NCBI GenBank assembly: GCA_947498055.1
Contig: CANMJA010000020.1
Coordinates: forward strand, 1-64,000
DNA: 64,000 bases
Direction of reading: 5' to 3'
Source of the DNA: an uncultured Tenacibaculum sp.
GTDB taxonomy: Bacteria > Bacteroidota > Bacteroidia > Flavobacteriales > Flavobacteriaceae
Part shown: positions 10,285 to 19,577 of the stretch, piece by piece
Layout of the letters: each line of letters begins with the position of its first letter
How positions within the stretch are numbered: position 1 is the stretch's first letter
The notes under the pieces: model-generated
Told to the model about the DNA's origin: nothing
Seen by the model: the letters and a program-made list of their open reading frames with translations, nothing else
Database searches by the model: none
Translations under genes and position numbers: made by a program

Positions 10285-10337
10285 AAATAGGTATTGTGAA
10301 TTAAGGCGTACTCCTTCGACAATATGATTTCCTATTT
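10285..10337 (-). promoter_or_regulatory. Structured leader before rpsD
   Basis: The rpsK-rpsD gap can fold into a stacked structure: AAATAGG/CCTATTT (10285-10291, 10331-10337), a 6-nt bulge, TATTGT/ACAATA (10292-10297, 10319-10324), and an inner AAGG/CCTT (10303-10306, 10313-10316). It sits just upstream of rpsD, where an S4 autoregulatory site would be useful. That role is inference. Confidence 0.5.
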
Positions 10338-10354
10338 GGTTAAAAATATTATAA

Positions 10355-10741
10355 TTATACTCTTCTTCTTTTAGGTGGACGACACCCGTTATGAGGAATT
10401 GGAGTTACATCAATAATTTCTGTTACTTCAATACCATTATTGTGTAATGATCTAATTGCAGATTCTCTACCATTACCTGGTCCTTTTACATAAACTTTAA
10501 CTTTACGTAAACCTGCTTCTTTAGCTACATTTGCACAATCTTCTGCTGCTAGTTGAGCTGCATAAGGAGTGTTCTTTTTAGAACCTCTAAAGCCCATTTT
10601 ACCTGCCGAAGACCATGAAATTACGTCACCTCTTTTATTTGTTAAAGAGATTATTATGTTATTGAACGATGCTGTAACATGAGCTTCTCCTGTTGACTCA
10701 ATAATTACTTTACGCTTTTTTGTTACTTTAGATTTTGCCAT
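10355..10741 (-). CDS. rpsK: 30S ribosomal protein S11
   Basis: A 128-aa platform protein of the small subunit that helps select the tRNA-mRNA pairing in the P/E region. The conserved centre ([35 protein letters not shown]) and the C-terminal [16 protein letters not shown] are clear. It stands between rpsM (34 bp upstream) and rpsD in alpha-operon order. Length and start are standard. Confidence 0.98.
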   Translation of the reverse strand: MAKSKVTKKRKVIIESTGEAHVTASFNNIIISLTNKRGDVISWSSAGKMGFRGSKKNTPYAAQLAAEDCANVAKEAGLRKVKVYVKGPGNGRESAIRSLHNNGIEVTEIIDVTPIPHNGCRPPKRRRV

Positions 10742-10775
10742 GATTCTTTACTATTAGTAAAAATAATCTAATTGA

Positions 10776-11141
10776 TTATTTTTTCTTGTTAGCTACAGTT
10801 TTTCTCTTACCTTTTCTTGTACGAGAGTTATTTTTTGTTCTTTGTCCTCTTAAAGGTAAACCTAATCTATGACGAATACCTCTTTGACAACCTATGTCCA
10901 TTAAACGTTTAATACTTAATTGAACTTCAGAACGTAACTCACCTTCAATAGTAAATTTACCAACTTGCTCACGAATAGCTGCAATTTGATCATCGTTCCA
11001 ATCTTGAACTTTAATATTTTCGTCTATTTTTGCTTCTGCTAAAACCTCTTTAGCTCTGCTTCTTCCTACACCAAAGATATATGTTAAAGCGATTACACCT
11101 CTTTTATTCTTTGGAATATCAATACCTGCGATTCTTGCCAT
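10776..11141 (-). CDS. rpsM: 30S ribosomal protein S13
   Basis: A 121-aa small-subunit head protein that makes the inter-subunit bridge to L5/23S rRNA. The diagnostic start [15 protein letters not shown], the H2TH-like region and the basic tail [21 protein letters not shown] are intact. Its start codon lies 2 bp after the rpmJ stop codon, so the two are tightly coupled. Confidence 0.98.
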   Translation of the reverse strand: MARIAGIDIPKNKRGVIALTYIFGVGRSRAKEVLAEAKIDENIKVQDWNDDQIAAIREQVGKFTIEGELRSEVQLSIKRLMDIGCQRGIRHRLGLPLRGQRTKNNSRTRKGKRKTVANKKK

Positions 11142-11143
11142 AA

Positions 11144-11260
11144 CTACCCTTGTCTTTGTTTAAATCTAGGATTCTTTTTGTTAATTACATATAATCTGCC
11201 CTTTCTGCGTACTATTTTACAGTCGGCACTTCTTTTCTTTATTGATGCTCTTACTTTCAT
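11144..11260 (-). CDS. rpmJ: 50S ribosomal protein L36, zinc-free form
   Basis: A 38-codon gene (ATG at 11260, TAG at 11144-11146). The start [11 protein letters not shown], the middle [14 protein letters not shown] and the end RFKQRQG are diagnostic of L36. The classical zinc ligands (C-x2-C...C...H) are lost except one Cys (residue 14), so this is a zinc-independent C-minus paralogue type with a leftover cysteine. It lies between infA and rpsM as in most bacteria, 12 bp after infA. Confidence 0.93.
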   Translation of the reverse strand: MKVRASIKKRSADCKIVRRKGRLYVINKKNPRFKQRQG

Positions 11261-11272
11261 CAGTATTATGTT

Positions 11273-11488
11273 TTAGTATCTGTAAGTAATTCTTGCTTTA
11301 GTTAAATCATAAGGACTCATTTCTAACTTTACCTTATCTCCAGGTAAAAGTTTTATATAATGCATGCGCATTTTTCCAGAAATGTGTGCCGTAACAATAT
11401 GTCCGTTTTCTAATTCTACACGAAACATTGCATTTGATAATGCTTCTGTTATTGTTCCATCTTGTTGAATTGCTGGTTGTTTAGCCAT
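11273..11488 (-). CDS. infA: Translation initiation factor IF-1
   Basis: A 71-aa S1/OB-fold factor that binds the 30S A site and helps IF-2 and IF-3 choose the initiator tRNA. The OB core ([40 protein letters not shown]) and the C-terminal [12 protein letters not shown] are standard. It starts 1 bp after the secY stop, implying coupled translation. Confidence 0.97.
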   Translation of the reverse strand: MAKQPAIQQDGTITEALSNAMFRVELENGHIVTAHISGKMRMHYIKLLPGDKVKLEMSPYDLTKARITYRY

Positions 11489-11489
11489 A

Positions 11490-12815
11490 TTACTTTAATG
11501 ATTTTCTATTAGTGTTACCAGTTTTCATTAAACCGTCATAACGACTGTTTAATAAATATGAGTTAATTTGTTGAATTGTATCTATTGCAACTCCTACCAT
11601 AATTATTAATGAAGTACCTCCATAAAATAAAGCCCAATTTGGTTGTATTCCAAGTGTGACTATAATCGCAGGTAAAACAGATAAAGCAGCTAAGAAGATA
11701 GAACCTGGTAATGTAATTTTAGATAAAACCGAATCTAAATGTTCAGCTGTTTCTTCTCCTGGTTTAAAACCAGGAACAAATCCATTACTTCTCTTTAAAT
11801 CTTCTGCCATTTTATTTGTAGGAATAGTAATTGCAGTATAAAAATAACTGAAAATTATAATTAATAATGCAAAAACCACATTATACCATAATCCAAAATT
11901 ATCCGTTAAACTTGCTAAAGCAGGATATTTCTGACCTAAAGTCACAGGTAAAAACATAATTGCTTGTGCAAAAATGATTGGCATAACCCCTGCAGCATTT
12001 AGCTTTAAAGGTATATATTGCCTAGCTCCTTCTACATCTTTAATATTTGCAATAGCAGTTCTACGTGCATATTGTACTGCTACTTTTCGAACGGCTGTAA
12101 CTAATAACACTGTTAATAAAATAACTACAAACCACACAAATACTTCTATTAAAACCATCATTATTCCACCAGCTCCAGCATTTGTTGTTTTAGAAACAAA
12201 TTCCTGCATAAATGCTGCCGGAAAGTTAGCAATAATACCTACTGTAATTAATAATGATATTCCATTACCAACTCCTTTGTCAGTAATTCTTTCCCCTAAC
12301 CACATCGCAAAAATTGTTCCTGCTGTAAGTAAAATCATAGATGAAAACCAAAATGCAGCACCTCCTACCATAAAAGCAGCTTTAGGTAATCCCATTTGGG
12401 TTTTAATAAAAGTAATGTAAGTTGGTCCTTGAACTAAGGTTATTAGTATTGTTAACCAACGTGTAATTTGTGTAATTTTTTTTCTTCCACTTTCTCCATC
12501 TTTTTGTAATTTTTGTAAATAAGGAACTGCTATTCCCATTAATTGAACTACAATAGATGCCGAAATGTAAGGCATTATACCAAGTGCCATAACTGACGCT
12601 CGAGCAAATGCCCCACCTGTAAATGCATTTAATAAACCTAAAAGACCTTCTCCTGCACCTTCCTTAAGCTTAGTTAATTCCGCAGGATTAATTCCTGGTA
12701 ATGGTACAGATGCCATAAAACGATAAACAGCTATTAAGCCAATGGTAAGAATTAATTTTTCTTTTAATTCTTCTATTTTAAAAATGTCTCTTATTGTATT
12801 TATAAAATTCATCAT
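11490..12815 (-). CDS. secY: Preprotein translocase channel subunit SecY
   Basis: A 441-aa inner-membrane protein with ten predicted transmembrane helices; it forms the Sec protein-conducting channel with SecE/SecG. Conserved features: [18 protein letters not shown] at the N terminus, the plug/TM2 region [16 protein letters not shown], and the cytosolic loop with [18 protein letters not shown]. Two consecutive ATGs at the 5' end make the start ambiguous by one codon. It lies after rplO in normal spc order. Confidence 0.98.
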   Translation of the reverse strand: MMNFINTIRDIFKIEELKEKLILTIGLIAVYRFMASVPLPGINPAELTKLKEGAGEGLLGLLNAFTGGAFARASVMALGIMPYISASIVVQLMGIAVPYLQKLQKDGESGRKKITQITRWLTILITLVQGPTYITFIKTQMGLPKAAFMVGGAAFWFSSMILLTAGTIFAMWLGERITDKGVGNGISLLITVGIIANFPAAFMQEFVSKTTNAGAGGIMMVLIEVFVWFVVILLTVLLVTAVRKVAVQYARRTAIANIKDVEGARQYIPLKLNAAGVMPIIFAQAIMFLPVTLGQKYPALASLTDNFGLWYNVVFALLIIIFSYFYTAITIPTNKMAEDLKRSNGFVPGFKPGEETAEHLDSVLSKITLPGSIFLAALSVLPAIIVTLGIQPNWALFYGGTSLIIMVGVAIDTIQQINSYLLNSRYDGLMKTGNTNRKSLK

Positions 12816-12824
12816 TTACATTTC

Positions 12825-13274
12825 TTATAAAGTTACCGCTTCACCTCCAGCTGCTTCAATAGCTGCTTTTGCTGTTGCTGTAAATTTGTGTACAGTTATA
12901 TTTAATTTAGCTTTTAATTCACCACGTCCTAAGATTTTTATCAAATCATTTTTACGTGCTAATCTATTTTCCACTAAAACGTCCATGTTTACTGTATCAG
13001 TGATTCTACCACTATCAACAAACTCTTGTAATTTATCTAAATTTATACCAACATATTCTTTACGATTTATGTTTGTAAAACCAAATTTAGGCACACGTCT
13101 TTGAAGAGGCATTTGTCCACCTTCAAAACCTATTTTACGAGAGTAACCTGAACGAGATTTAGCTCCTTTGTGTCCTCTTGTAGAGGTACCTCCATGTCCT
13201 GAACCTTCACCACGGGCGATTCTCTTTCCGCTTTTAGTTGATCCAGTTGCTGGTTTTAAGTTATGTAAACTCAT
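12825..13274 (-). CDS. rplO: 50S ribosomal protein L15
   Basis: A 149-aa large-subunit assembly protein that binds 23S rRNA and contacts many neighbours. The Gly/Arg-rich N-terminal extension (GSGHGGTSTRGHKGAKSRSG) and the KFGFTNINRKEYVGINLDKL core are typical. It lies 13 bp after rpmD and 9 bp before secY, the usual spc-operon position. Confidence 0.97.
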   Translation of the reverse strand: MSLHNLKPATGSTKSGKRIARGEGSGHGGTSTRGHKGAKSRSGYSRKIGFEGGQMPLQRRVPKFGFTNINRKEYVGINLDKLQEFVDSGRITDTVNMDVLVENRLARKNDLIKILGRGELKAKLNITVHKFTATAKAAIEAAGGEAVTL

Positions 13275-13287
13275 CTTTATTATCTTC

Positions 13288-13470
13288 TTATTTAATTTCT
13301 TCTACAGAAACTAAGTGTTGAACTTTATTTACCATCCCCATAATTGTAGCTGATGCATCATGCTCTACAGTCTGGTTCATTTTACGTAATCCTAAGGCCT
13401 CTAACGTTCTTTTTTGATTTTTAAGGCGACCTATTTGGCTTTTTACTTGTGTAATTCTTATTTTACTCAT
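13288..13470 (-). CDS. rpmD: 50S ribosomal protein L30
   Basis: A 60-aa large-subunit protein with the ferredoxin-like L30 fold: KIRITQVKSQIGRLKNQKRTLEALGL then a C-terminal MVNKVQHLV strand. It is the short bacterial form. It stands between rpsE and rplO with ~12-bp gaps, consistent with co-transcription. Confidence 0.96.
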   Translation of the reverse strand: MSKIRITQVKSQIGRLKNQKRTLEALGLRKMNQTVEHDASATIMGMVNKVQHLVSVEEIK

Positions 13471-13481
13471 CGTCTTAAAAT

Positions 13482-14003
13482 TTATCCGTTAAAAACTTTT
13501 TCTAAAGATATACCTCTTTGTCTTGCTACAGTTTCTGCACTTCTTAATTGTAATAAAGCATCAAAAGTTGCTTTTACTACATTGTGAGGATTAGAAGACC
13601 CTTGAGATTTAGATAATACATCTTGTATCCCAACAGATTCTAATACTGCACGAACAGCTCCACCAGCAATAACTCCGGTACCATTTGAAGCAGGCTTTAT
13701 AAATACTCTAGCTCCTCCAAATTTACCTTTTTGCTCATGAGGTAAAGTACCTCCTAAAATAGGAATACGTACTAAATTCTTTTTTGCATCTTCTACTGCT
13801 TTAGCTATTGCAGAAGCGACGTCCTTAGATTTTCCTAAACCATGTCCAACAACTCCTTTACTATCTCCAACTACAACAATAGCTGAAAAACCAAAAGCTC
13901 TACCACCTTTAGTTACTTTAGTTACACGTTGAACACCTACTAATCTATCTACAAGATCTAAACCACTTGGCTTTACTCTTTCTACGTTTTTATATCCTAA
14001 CAT
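13482..14003 (-). CDS. rpsE: 30S ribosomal protein S5
   Basis: A 173-aa protein located where S4 and S5 meet at the mRNA entry, important for decoding accuracy. The double-stranded RNA-binding-like N domain ([39 protein letters not shown]) and the C domain ([22 protein letters not shown]) are conserved. Standard spc-operon position. Confidence 0.98.
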   Translation of the reverse strand: MLGYKNVERVKPSGLDLVDRLVGVQRVTKVTKGGRAFGFSAIVVVGDSKGVVGHGLGKSKDVASAIAKAVEDAKKNLVRIPILGGTLPHEQKGKFGGARVFIKPASNGTGVIAGGAVRAVLESVGIQDVLSKSQGSSNPHNVVKATFDALLQLRSAETVARQRGISLEKVFNG

Positions 14004-14014
14004 AATATAATTTC

Positions 14015-14365
14015 TTAAAATTTTAAACCAGCTTCTCTTGCAGCGTCTGCCAATACTTTCACTCTTCCATGATATAAATAACCATTTCTATCGAAAGTAA
14101 TAGTTTCTACTCCTGATTTAACTGCTTTTTCAGCAATTGCTTTACCTACTGATGCAGCAGCTTCTGCTTTAGTAGCAGATGCTATATTTTTGTCTCTTGA
14201 TGATACCGATGCTATTGTTACACCGTCTACATCATTTATAATCTGAGCATAGATTTCTTTGTTACTTCTGAAAACTGATAATCTTGGCTTAGCAGCTGTT
14301 CCTGTAACAATTTTTCTTATTCTATACTTTATACGTTGTCTTCTCTCAAGTTTTGATAATGCCAT
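14015..14365 (-). CDS. rplR: 50S ribosomal protein L18
   Basis: A 116-aa protein that binds 5S rRNA with L5 and L25. The basic N terminus ([15 protein letters not shown]) and the [21 protein letters not shown] core plus C-terminal [20 protein letters not shown] are diagnostic. It lies 11 bp after rplF and 11 bp before rpsE. Confidence 0.98.
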   Translation of the reverse strand: MALSKLERRQRIKYRIRKIVTGTAAKPRLSVFRSNKEIYAQIINDVDGVTIASVSSRDKNIASATKAEAAASVGKAIAEKAVKSGVETITFDRNGYLYHGRVKVLADAAREAGLKF

Positions 14366-14376
14366 AACACTAATTA

Positions 14377-14922
14377 TTATGCAGATTTACCTGCCTTTTT
14401 TCTAATTACTTCACCTACAAACTTAACCCCTTTACCTTTATAAGGCTCTGGCTTACGGAAAGAACGAATCTTAGCCGCTATTTGTCCCACTAATTGCTTA
14501 TCGTGAGAAGATAGTTTGATGATTGGGTTTTTACCTTTTTCAGATACTGTTTCAATCTTTACTTCTGGTGCTAACTCTAATACAATGTTATGCGAAAATC
14601 CTAGTGCTAAATCTAATACCTGACCTTGGTTAGATGCTCTATAACCTACTCCGACTAACTCTAATTCTTTAGTAAAACCTTTAGCAACACCTTCAATCAT
14701 ATTATTGATTAAAGCTCTGTATAAACCATGAGCTGCTTTGTGTTCTTTACTTTCTGATGGTCTTGTTAATGTTATAACACCATCTTCTAACTTAAAAGTA
14801 ATACCAGAAGTTAATTTTTGACTTAATTCTCCTAACTTACCTTTCACTGTAACCACATTATCGTTTACTTTTACTTCAACACCTTGTGGCAATGTAATTG
14901 GGCTTTTACCTATTCTACTCAT
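14377..14922 (-). CDS. rplF: 50S ribosomal protein L6
   Basis: A 181-aa protein near the L7/L12 stalk base and the sarcin-ricin loop, made of two repeated RNA-binding domains. [17 protein letters not shown] at the start and [24 protein letters not shown] at the end are diagnostic. It lies 18 bp after rpsH in the third ribosomal transcription unit. Confidence 0.98.
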   Translation of the reverse strand: MSRIGKSPITLPQGVEVKVNDNVVTVKGKLGELSQKLTSGITFKLEDGVITLTRPSESKEHKAAHGLYRALINNMIEGVAKGFTKELELVGVGYRASNQGQVLDLALGFSHNIVLELAPEVKIETVSEKGKNPIIKLSSHDKQLVGQIAAKIRSFRKPEPYKGKGVKFVGEVIRKKAGKSA

Positions 14923-14940
14923 CTTACAAAATGTTTTTTC

Positions 14941-15339
14941 TTAGTAAACGTAACATAATACTTCTCCACCAACATTCTCTTGACGTGCTTTCTTGTTTGT
15001 CATAACACCTCTAGAAGTTGATACAATTGCAATTCCAAGACCATTTAAAACTCTTGGCATTTCTTTAGAACCTACATACTTACGTAAACCTGGTGTAGAT
15101 ACTCTTTGAATCTTTCTGATTACCGGTTCTTTCGTTTGGCGATCGTACTTTAAAGCTATCTTGATAGAGCCTTGCACTTTATCTTCATTAAACTGATAAC
15201 TTAAAATGTACCCTTGCTCAAACAAAATCTTGGTCATCTCCTTCTTCAATTTTGAAGCAGGAATCTCAACAACTCTGTGTCCTGCTGAAATAGCATTTCT
15301 CACTCGAGTTAAAAAATCCGCGATTGGATCTGTATACAT
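14941..15339 (-). CDS. rpsH: 30S ribosomal protein S8
   Basis: A 132-aa primary 16S rRNA-binding protein. MYTDPIADFLTRVRNA and the C-terminal GLGIAIVSTSRGVMTNKKA...GGEVLCYVY are diagnostic. In E. coli S8 is the autoregulator of the spc operon. Here rpsH is the first gene of a separate transcription unit: 643 bp with a terminator, a promoter and a folded leader separate it from rpsN, an arrangement that would suit S8 control at its own leader (inference). Confidence 0.98.
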   Translation of the reverse strand: MYTDPIADFLTRVRNAISAGHRVVEIPASKLKKEMTKILFEQGYILSYQFNEDKVQGSIKIALKYDRQTKEPVIRKIQRVSTPGLRKYVGSKEMPRVLNGLGIAIVSTSRGVMTNKKARQENVGGEVLCYVY

Positions 15340-15510
15340 AATTAATTTAATTTTCGGTTTTGGTATTCAGTAGTTTCTATTGTTCCTACGAAAAATCGTA
15401 ACTACCAAACCTGAAACCAGTTAATATTCAATTTGTTTTTATTTATTAAAACTAGCTTTAAAACCACTACTAAATGCTTGATTAAAAAACATAATTCACC
15501 CTATAAAAAC
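15340..15510 (-). ncRNA. Structured 5' leader of rpsH
   Basis: About 170 nt of untranslated leader between the predicted promoter and the rpsH ATG. Positions 15356-15411 fold into an elongated element: CAAACC/GG(T)TTTG closing pairs (15406-15411, 15356-15362), a 7-nt bulge (15363-15369), GTAGTT/AACTAC (15370-15375, 15400-15405) and an ACGA/TCGT hairpin (15388-15391, 15396-15399). A helix with an asymmetric bulge ahead of an S8 gene suggests a candidate protein-binding leader. No experimentally known motif is claimed. Confidence 0.5.
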
Positions 15511-15516
15511 AGAGTG

Positions 15517-15524
15517 CAAATATA
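15517..15524 (-). promoter_or_regulatory. rpsH promoter -7 element
   Basis: TATATTTG on the minus strand fits TAnnTTTG exactly and is followed by GC, as in other strong flavobacterial promoters. The -33 region is only T-rich. The remainder of the 643-bp gap (about 15525-15913) contains no gene I can support and is AT-rich. Confidence 0.6.
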
Positions 15525-15913
15525 CATAAACTTTTCGAAAAAAAAAGTGTTTTATTAATTATCATTTTGAGTCTTAATTTATTGACTAAAATAAAGCATG
15601 AATTAAACTAAAGTTTATGATTAATTTACATAAGCTTTATACTCATTTAAAAAAATAAAAACATGATTTTTTTAGAAAGGAACTAAAATATTTAACAGAT
15701 AATAGCTTTAAACCTATATCTTATTTTGTGAACTTTAAACTACCAATCTTTAGTATAACAAAAGATACATGATATAGCTAGTAATCTTCTACTCTCCTTA
15801 ACTACTTATTTACTCTAGTGTTTAGGTTTATTTATAAGTCTTAAAATAAAATAACACATGAAATAATATTAAATAGTTATAATTTGTTAAAACCTTACTT
15901 ATTTACCATATTT

Positions 15914-15957
15914 AAATCAAAAAAGTCACAACTCATAGAGTGTGACTTTTTTGATTT
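15914..15957 (-). terminator. Terminator between rpsN and rpsH
   Basis: A perfect 17-bp inverted repeat (15914-15930 with 15941-15957, core AGTCACA/TGTGACT) extendable by ACTC/GAGT in the loop. The minus-strand 3' arm carries TTTTTT. It lies 26 bp after the rpsN stop codon and should end the rplC-rpsN transcript. Confidence 0.88.
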
Positions 15958-15982
15958 ATCTATTTTATTGTAGATATACTTT

Positions 15983-16252
15983 TTACCAGCTGGCTTTTTT
16001 AACACCTGGTATTAGACCTTGATTAGCCATTTCACGAAATGTTACACGTGAAATTCCAAATTGTCTCATATAACCTTTTGGTCTTCCAGTTAGTTTGCAA
16101 CGATTGTGCATTCTAATTGGTGAAGCATTTTTTGGTAACTTTTGTAAACCTTCGAAATCTCCAGCTTCTTTTAAAGCTTTTCTCTTCTCAGCATACTTAG
16201 CAACCATCTTAGCTCTTTTACGCTCACGCGCTTTCATTGATTCTTTAGCCAT
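15983..16252 (-). CDS. rpsN: 30S ribosomal protein S14, zinc-free form
   Basis: An 89-aa small-subunit head protein. [17 protein letters not shown] and the C-terminal [20 protein letters not shown]...PGVKKASW are diagnostic. The CxxC zinc pairs of the short S14 form are absent, so this is the zinc-independent form, like L36 in this window. It begins 2 bp after the rplE stop codon and is the last gene of its transcription unit. Confidence 0.97.
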   Translation of the reverse strand: MAKESMKARERKRAKMVAKYAEKRKALKEAGDFEGLQKLPKNASPIRMHNRCKLTGRPKGYMRQFGISRVTFREMANQGLIPGVKKASW

Positions 16253-16254
16253 GT

Positions 16255-16806
16255 TTAATTCTTTTTAAATGGTAAACCTAATTCTCCTAATAATGACTTT
16301 GCTTCTTTATCAGTTTCTGCAGATGTTACAAATGTAATATCCATTCCACTAATTTTCTTGATTTGGTCAATATTAATCTCTGGGTAAATGATTTGTTCAG
16401 TAATTCCTAAATTGTAATTACCTCTACCATCAAATCCATTGGCTTTAATTCCATTAAAGTCTCTTACACGTGGTAAAGAAGCAGTTACTAATCTATCTAA
16501 AAATTCGTACATGATATCTCCTCGTAACGTAACTTTTGCCCCAATTGGCATACCTTTACGTAATTTAAAGTTAGCAACATCTTTCTTAGAAATAGTTGCT
16601 ACTGCTTTTTGACCAGTAATAGTTGTTAATTCTTCAATTGCATATTCAATTAACTTCTTATCTGCAATTGCAGCACCTACACCTTTACTTACTACTATTT
16701 TCTGTAATTTAGGTACTTGCATTACATTTTTATAACCGAACTCTTCTTTAAGAGCACTAATTACTCTGCCTTTGTACTCTTCTTTTAATCTTGGTACGTA
16801 ACTCAT
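16255..16806 (-). CDS. rplE: 50S ribosomal protein L5
   Basis: A 183-aa protein binding 5S rRNA and forming the bridge to S13. Signatures: [59 protein letters not shown], and [28 protein letters not shown]. It lies 2 bp after rplX. Length is standard. Confidence 0.98.
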   Translation of the reverse strand: MSYVPRLKEEYKGRVISALKEEFGYKNVMQVPKLQKIVVSKGVGAAIADKKLIEYAIEELTTITGQKAVATISKKDVANFKLRKGMPIGAKVTLRGDIMYEFLDRLVTASLPRVRDFNGIKANGFDGRGNYNLGITEQIIYPEINIDQIKKISGMDITFVTSAETDKEAKSLLGELGLPFKKN

Positions 16807-16808
16807 GG

Positions 16809-17117
16809 TTATATTGGTTTTTTTGTTTTTCTAGAAATCCTAGTTTTAGGACTACTTTCAATATCATAACCTACTCTTACAGGTGCTCCATCCTCTATTA
16901 ATGAAACATTAGATATATGTAATGAAGCTTCTTTTTTTACAATTCCTCCTTGAGGATTAGTTGCACTAGGCTTAGTATGTTTTGAAACCATATTTACACC
17001 TTCAACAATTACTCTATCTTCCTCTTTTAAGATACGTAAAACTTTACCTTCAGAACCTTTATGCTCTCCTGCGATAACTTTAACAGTATCTCCTGATTTA
17101 ATTTTAAATTTCTTCAT
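16809..17117 (-). CDS. rplX: 50S ribosomal protein L24
   Basis: A 102-aa assembly-initiating protein that binds the 5' part of 23S rRNA near the peptide exit. The KOW motif ([20 protein letters not shown]) near the N terminus and the AsnPro-rich [20 protein letters not shown] loop are diagnostic. It lies 14 bp after rplN and 2 bp before rplE. Confidence 0.97.
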   Translation of the reverse strand: MKKFKIKSGDTVKVIAGEHKGSEGKVLRILKEEDRVIVEGVNMVSKHTKPSATNPQGGIVKKEASLHISNVSLIEDGAPVRVGYDIESSPKTRISRKTKKPI

Positions 17118-17131
17118 CTTAAAATCTGATT

Positions 17132-17500
17132 TTATAACACCTCAGGTGCTAATGATACTATTTTCATAAATTGTTTCTCTCGTAATTCACGAGCCACAGG
17201 TCCGAATACACGAGTTCCTCTCATTTCCTCAGTAGGATTTAAAAGTACACAAGCATTATCATCAAACCTTATATATGAACCGTCTTTACGTCTAACTTCT
17301 TTCTTAGTACGAACAACAACTGCACGAGATACTTGACCTTTCTTTACAGTTCCGTTTGGAGTTGCAGACTTTACAGTTACTACAATTTTATCTCCAACAC
17401 TAGCGTAACGCTTTTTTGTTCCTCCTAAAACTCTAATTACTAAAACTTCTTTAGCTCCAGTATTATCTGCTACCTTTAATCTTGATTCTGTTTGTAACAT
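17132..17500 (-). CDS. rplN: 50S ribosomal protein L14
   Basis: A 122-aa protein at the intersubunit face (bridge B8). [27 protein letters not shown] and the C-terminal [28 protein letters not shown] are classical L14 signatures. It lies 1 bp after rpsQ, implying tight coupling. Confidence 0.98.
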   Translation of the reverse strand: MLQTESRLKVADNTGAKEVLVIRVLGGTKKRYASVGDKIVVTVKSATPNGTVKKGQVSRAVVVRTKKEVRRKDGSYIRFDDNACVLLNPTEEMRGTRVFGPVARELREKQFMKIVSLAPEVL

Positions 17501-17501
17501 A

Positions 17502-17759
17502 TTATTTAGCTCTTTCTAGGATTTCTACTAATCTCCAACGCTTAGATTTACTTAATGGACGTGTTTCCATTATTTTAACTGTATCTCCAATGTTGCAATC
17601 GTTATTCTCGTCATGTGCAACATACTTTTTCGTTTTCTTAACGAATTTACCGTACATTGGGTGCTTTACTCTTTTTACCTCGCTAACTACAATAGATTTC
17701 TCCATTTTGTTGCTAGATACTACACCTATTCTCTCTTTTCTAAGATTTCTTTTTTCCAT
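17502..17759 (-). CDS. rpsQ: 30S ribosomal protein S17
   Basis: An 85-aa OB-fold primary 16S rRNA-binding protein. [31 protein letters not shown] and [22 protein letters not shown] are diagnostic. It lies 18 bp after rpmC in standard S10-region order. Confidence 0.97.
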   Translation of the reverse strand: MEKRNLRKERIGVVSSNKMEKSIVVSEVKRVKHPMYGKFVKKTKKYVAHDENNDCNIGDTVKIMETRPLSKSKRWRLVEILERAK

Positions 17760-17777
17760 CTTTAAAACTGACTAGAA

Positions 17778-17969
17778 TTATTGTAATTCTCTTTTAGTTA
17801 ACTCTGTTGCAATTCTTGCAACAGTTCTTCTTAAGCTTTTAATCTCCATAGGATTATCTAGTGGAGAAATGGCATGAGCCATCTTAAGATCAGTATAGTT
17901 TTTTTTCAACGCTCCAAGCTTTTCTTGTAAGTCAGCTGTTGATAATTCTTTAATTTCTGATTGTTTCAT
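17778..17969 (-). CDS. rpmC: 50S ribosomal protein L29
   Basis: A 63-aa two-helix protein near the peptide exit and the trigger-factor docking site. EIKELSTADLQEKLGALKKNY and the RRTVARIATELTKRE C-terminal helix are typical. It lies between rplP and rpsQ. Confidence 0.96.
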   Translation of the reverse strand: MKQSEIKELSTADLQEKLGALKKNYTDLKMAHAISPLDNPMEIKSLRRTVARIATELTKRELQ

Positions 17970-17980
17970 GATCTATAGAA

Positions 17981-18412
17981 TTAAGCGTTATAATCAAAAT
18001 CTCTTGCAATAATAAACTTCGTTTTTACTGGAAGTTTTTGTGCTGCTAAACGTAAAGCTTCTTTTGCTACTTCCATTGGTACACCACCAACTTCAAACAA
18101 AATTCTACCTGGCTTAACAACAGCTACAAAATGATCAGGAGCACCTTTTCCCTTACCCATACGAACCTCTAAAGGTTTCTTTGTAATAGGTTTATCTGGG
18201 AAGATTTTAATCCAAAGCTGCCCTTCTCTTTTCATATAACGAGTTGCCGCAATACGAGCTGCTTCAATTTGACGAGAAGTAAGTAAGTTTTGGTCTATAG
18301 ATTTGATACCAAACATTCCATTGGAAAGTTGAGTACCTCTTCCTGAGTTACCATTCATATTACCCTTGCCCTTCTGAACTTTACGGTATTTTACTCTTTT
18401 TGGCTGTAACAT
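17981..18412 (-). CDS. rplP: 50S ribosomal protein L16
   Basis: A 143-aa protein near the A site of the large subunit. [37 protein letters not shown] segment and [23 protein letters not shown] are diagnostic. It lies 11 bp before rpmC and 19 bp after rpsC. Length is slightly above the ~137-aa norm but has no odd domain. Confidence 0.98.
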   Translation of the reverse strand: MLQPKRVKYRKVQKGKGNMNGNSGRGTQLSNGMFGIKSIDQNLLTSRQIEAARIAATRYMKREGQLWIKIFPDKPITKKPLEVRMGKGKGAPDHFVAVVKPGRILFEVGGVPMEVAKEALRLAAQKLPVKTKFIIARDFDYNA

Positions 18413-18431
18413 CTTCTAATTTCTTTAAAAA

Positions 18432-19151
18432 TTATTTTCTTCTACGAGGTTGTTGACGTCTACCACCACCTTTGTTTCCTTGTCCTTGCTTTTTAGACAA
18501 ACCAACTAATGGAGATAATTCACGCTTACCATAAACTTCGCCTTTCATAATCCATACTTTCACACCGATTCTTCCGTATGTAGTATGAGCTTCAACAAGT
18601 GCATAATCGATATCTGCTCTAAAAGTAGACAACGGAATTCTTCCTTCTTTATAGTGTTCAGAACGTGCCATTTCAGCTCCGTTTAAACGACCAGAAAGTT
18701 GAACTTTAATACCTTCAGAGTTCATTCTCATTGCAGCAGCAATTGCCATTTTAGTAGCACGCTTATAAGAAATTCTATTTTCGATTTGACGTGCAATACT
18801 TGCAGCTACTAATTTAGCATCTAATTCAGGACGCTTAATTTCGAAAATATTAATTTGAACTTCTTTACCAGTAATATTCTTAAGTTCTTCTTTTAACTTG
18901 TCTACCTCTTGACCTCCTTTACCAATAATGATTCCTGGACGTGCAGTAGTGATAGTAACGGTTACAAGTTTTAAAGTTCTCTCAATAATTACTCTTGATA
19001 CACTTGCTTTATATAATCTAGCATTTACATACTTTCTTATCTTGTCATCTTCAGCAATTTTATCACCGTAGTCATTTCCACCATACCAGTTAGATTCCCA
19101 TCCTCTGATAATTCCTAAACGATTTCCTATTGGATTTGTTTTTTGTCCCAT
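18432..19151 (-). CDS. rpsC: 30S ribosomal protein S3
   Basis: A 239-aa protein at the mRNA entry channel with helicase role. [25 protein letters not shown], the KH domain [18 protein letters not shown] and the C-terminal domain [13 protein letters not shown] are intact. It ends in a Gly/Arg/Gln-rich tail. It lies 12 bp after rplV. Confidence 0.98.
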   Translation of the reverse strand: MGQKTNPIGNRLGIIRGWESNWYGGNDYGDKIAEDDKIRKYVNARLYKASVSRVIIERTLKLVTVTITTARPGIIIGKGGQEVDKLKEELKNITGKEVQINIFEIKRPELDAKLVAASIARQIENRISYKRATKMAIAAAMRMNSEGIKVQLSGRLNGAEMARSEHYKEGRIPLSTFRADIDYALVEAHTTYGRIGVKVWIMKGEVYGKRELSPLVGLSKKQGQGNKGGGRRQQPRRRK

Positions 19152-19163
19152 TTCTACTAATGA

Positions 19164-19568
19164 TTAATTACTGTTATTTTTAGCACCTAACTCTAATGTA
19201 ACGTGATTAGAACGCTTACGTATTCTATGTGCACGTCCTTGTGGAGCTGGTCTTAATCTTTTTAACATTCCTGCGCTATCTACAAAGATAGATTTTACAA
19301 ATAACCCAGCATCCTCTATACTAGCTTCCTCATTTTTTGCTTGCCAATTTGCAATGGCAGACAATAATAATTTCTCTAAGTTTCTTGATGCTTCTTTAGG
19401 GCTAAATCTTAAGATTTGTAAAGCTTTTTCAACCTCAACACCTCTTATTTGATCTGCTACCAAACGCATTTTCCTTGGTGATGTAGGACAATTAGTTATT
19501 TTAGCAAAAGCTCTAGACTTTTTAGCTTCTTTTAACTGTGCTGCCATGTTATGTTTACGACTTCCCAT
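19164..19568 (-). CDS. rplV: 50S ribosomal protein L22
   Basis: A 134-aa protein whose long beta hairpin lines the peptide exit tunnel. [24 protein letters not shown] and the hairpin [25 protein letters not shown] are diagnostic. Two in-frame starts exist (MGSRKHN or, eight codons on, MAAQLKE). The longer form is kept because it matches Bacteroidetes L22 length and leaves only a 9-bp gap to rpsS. Confidence 0.97.
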   Translation of the reverse strand: MGSRKHNMAAQLKEAKKSRAFAKITNCPTSPRKMRLVADQIRGVEVEKALQILRFSPKEASRNLEKLLLSAIANWQAKNEEASIEDAGLFVKSIFVDSAGMLKRLRPAPQGRAHRIRKRSNHVTLELGAKNNSN

Positions 19569-19577
19569 AATTCCCTA

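Noticed and set aside
10741..10800. Terminator between rpsM and rpsK (AT-rich palindromes)
   Set aside because: The stems are almost pure A-T and overlap the rpsM stop region; operon order argues against termination here.
11974..12420. 148-codon plus-strand open frame opposite secY
   Set aside because: Antisense shadow of the highly conserved secY gene; low-complexity translation with no family resemblance and no promoter.
12742..13104. 120-codon plus-strand open frame opposite secY/rplO
   Set aside because: Antisense shadow spanning two real conserved genes.
15525..15913. Small gene or RNA in the rpsN-rpsH gap
   Set aside because: No reading frame with plausible composition, no consensus promoter plus terminator pair of its own, and strongly AT-rich sequence.
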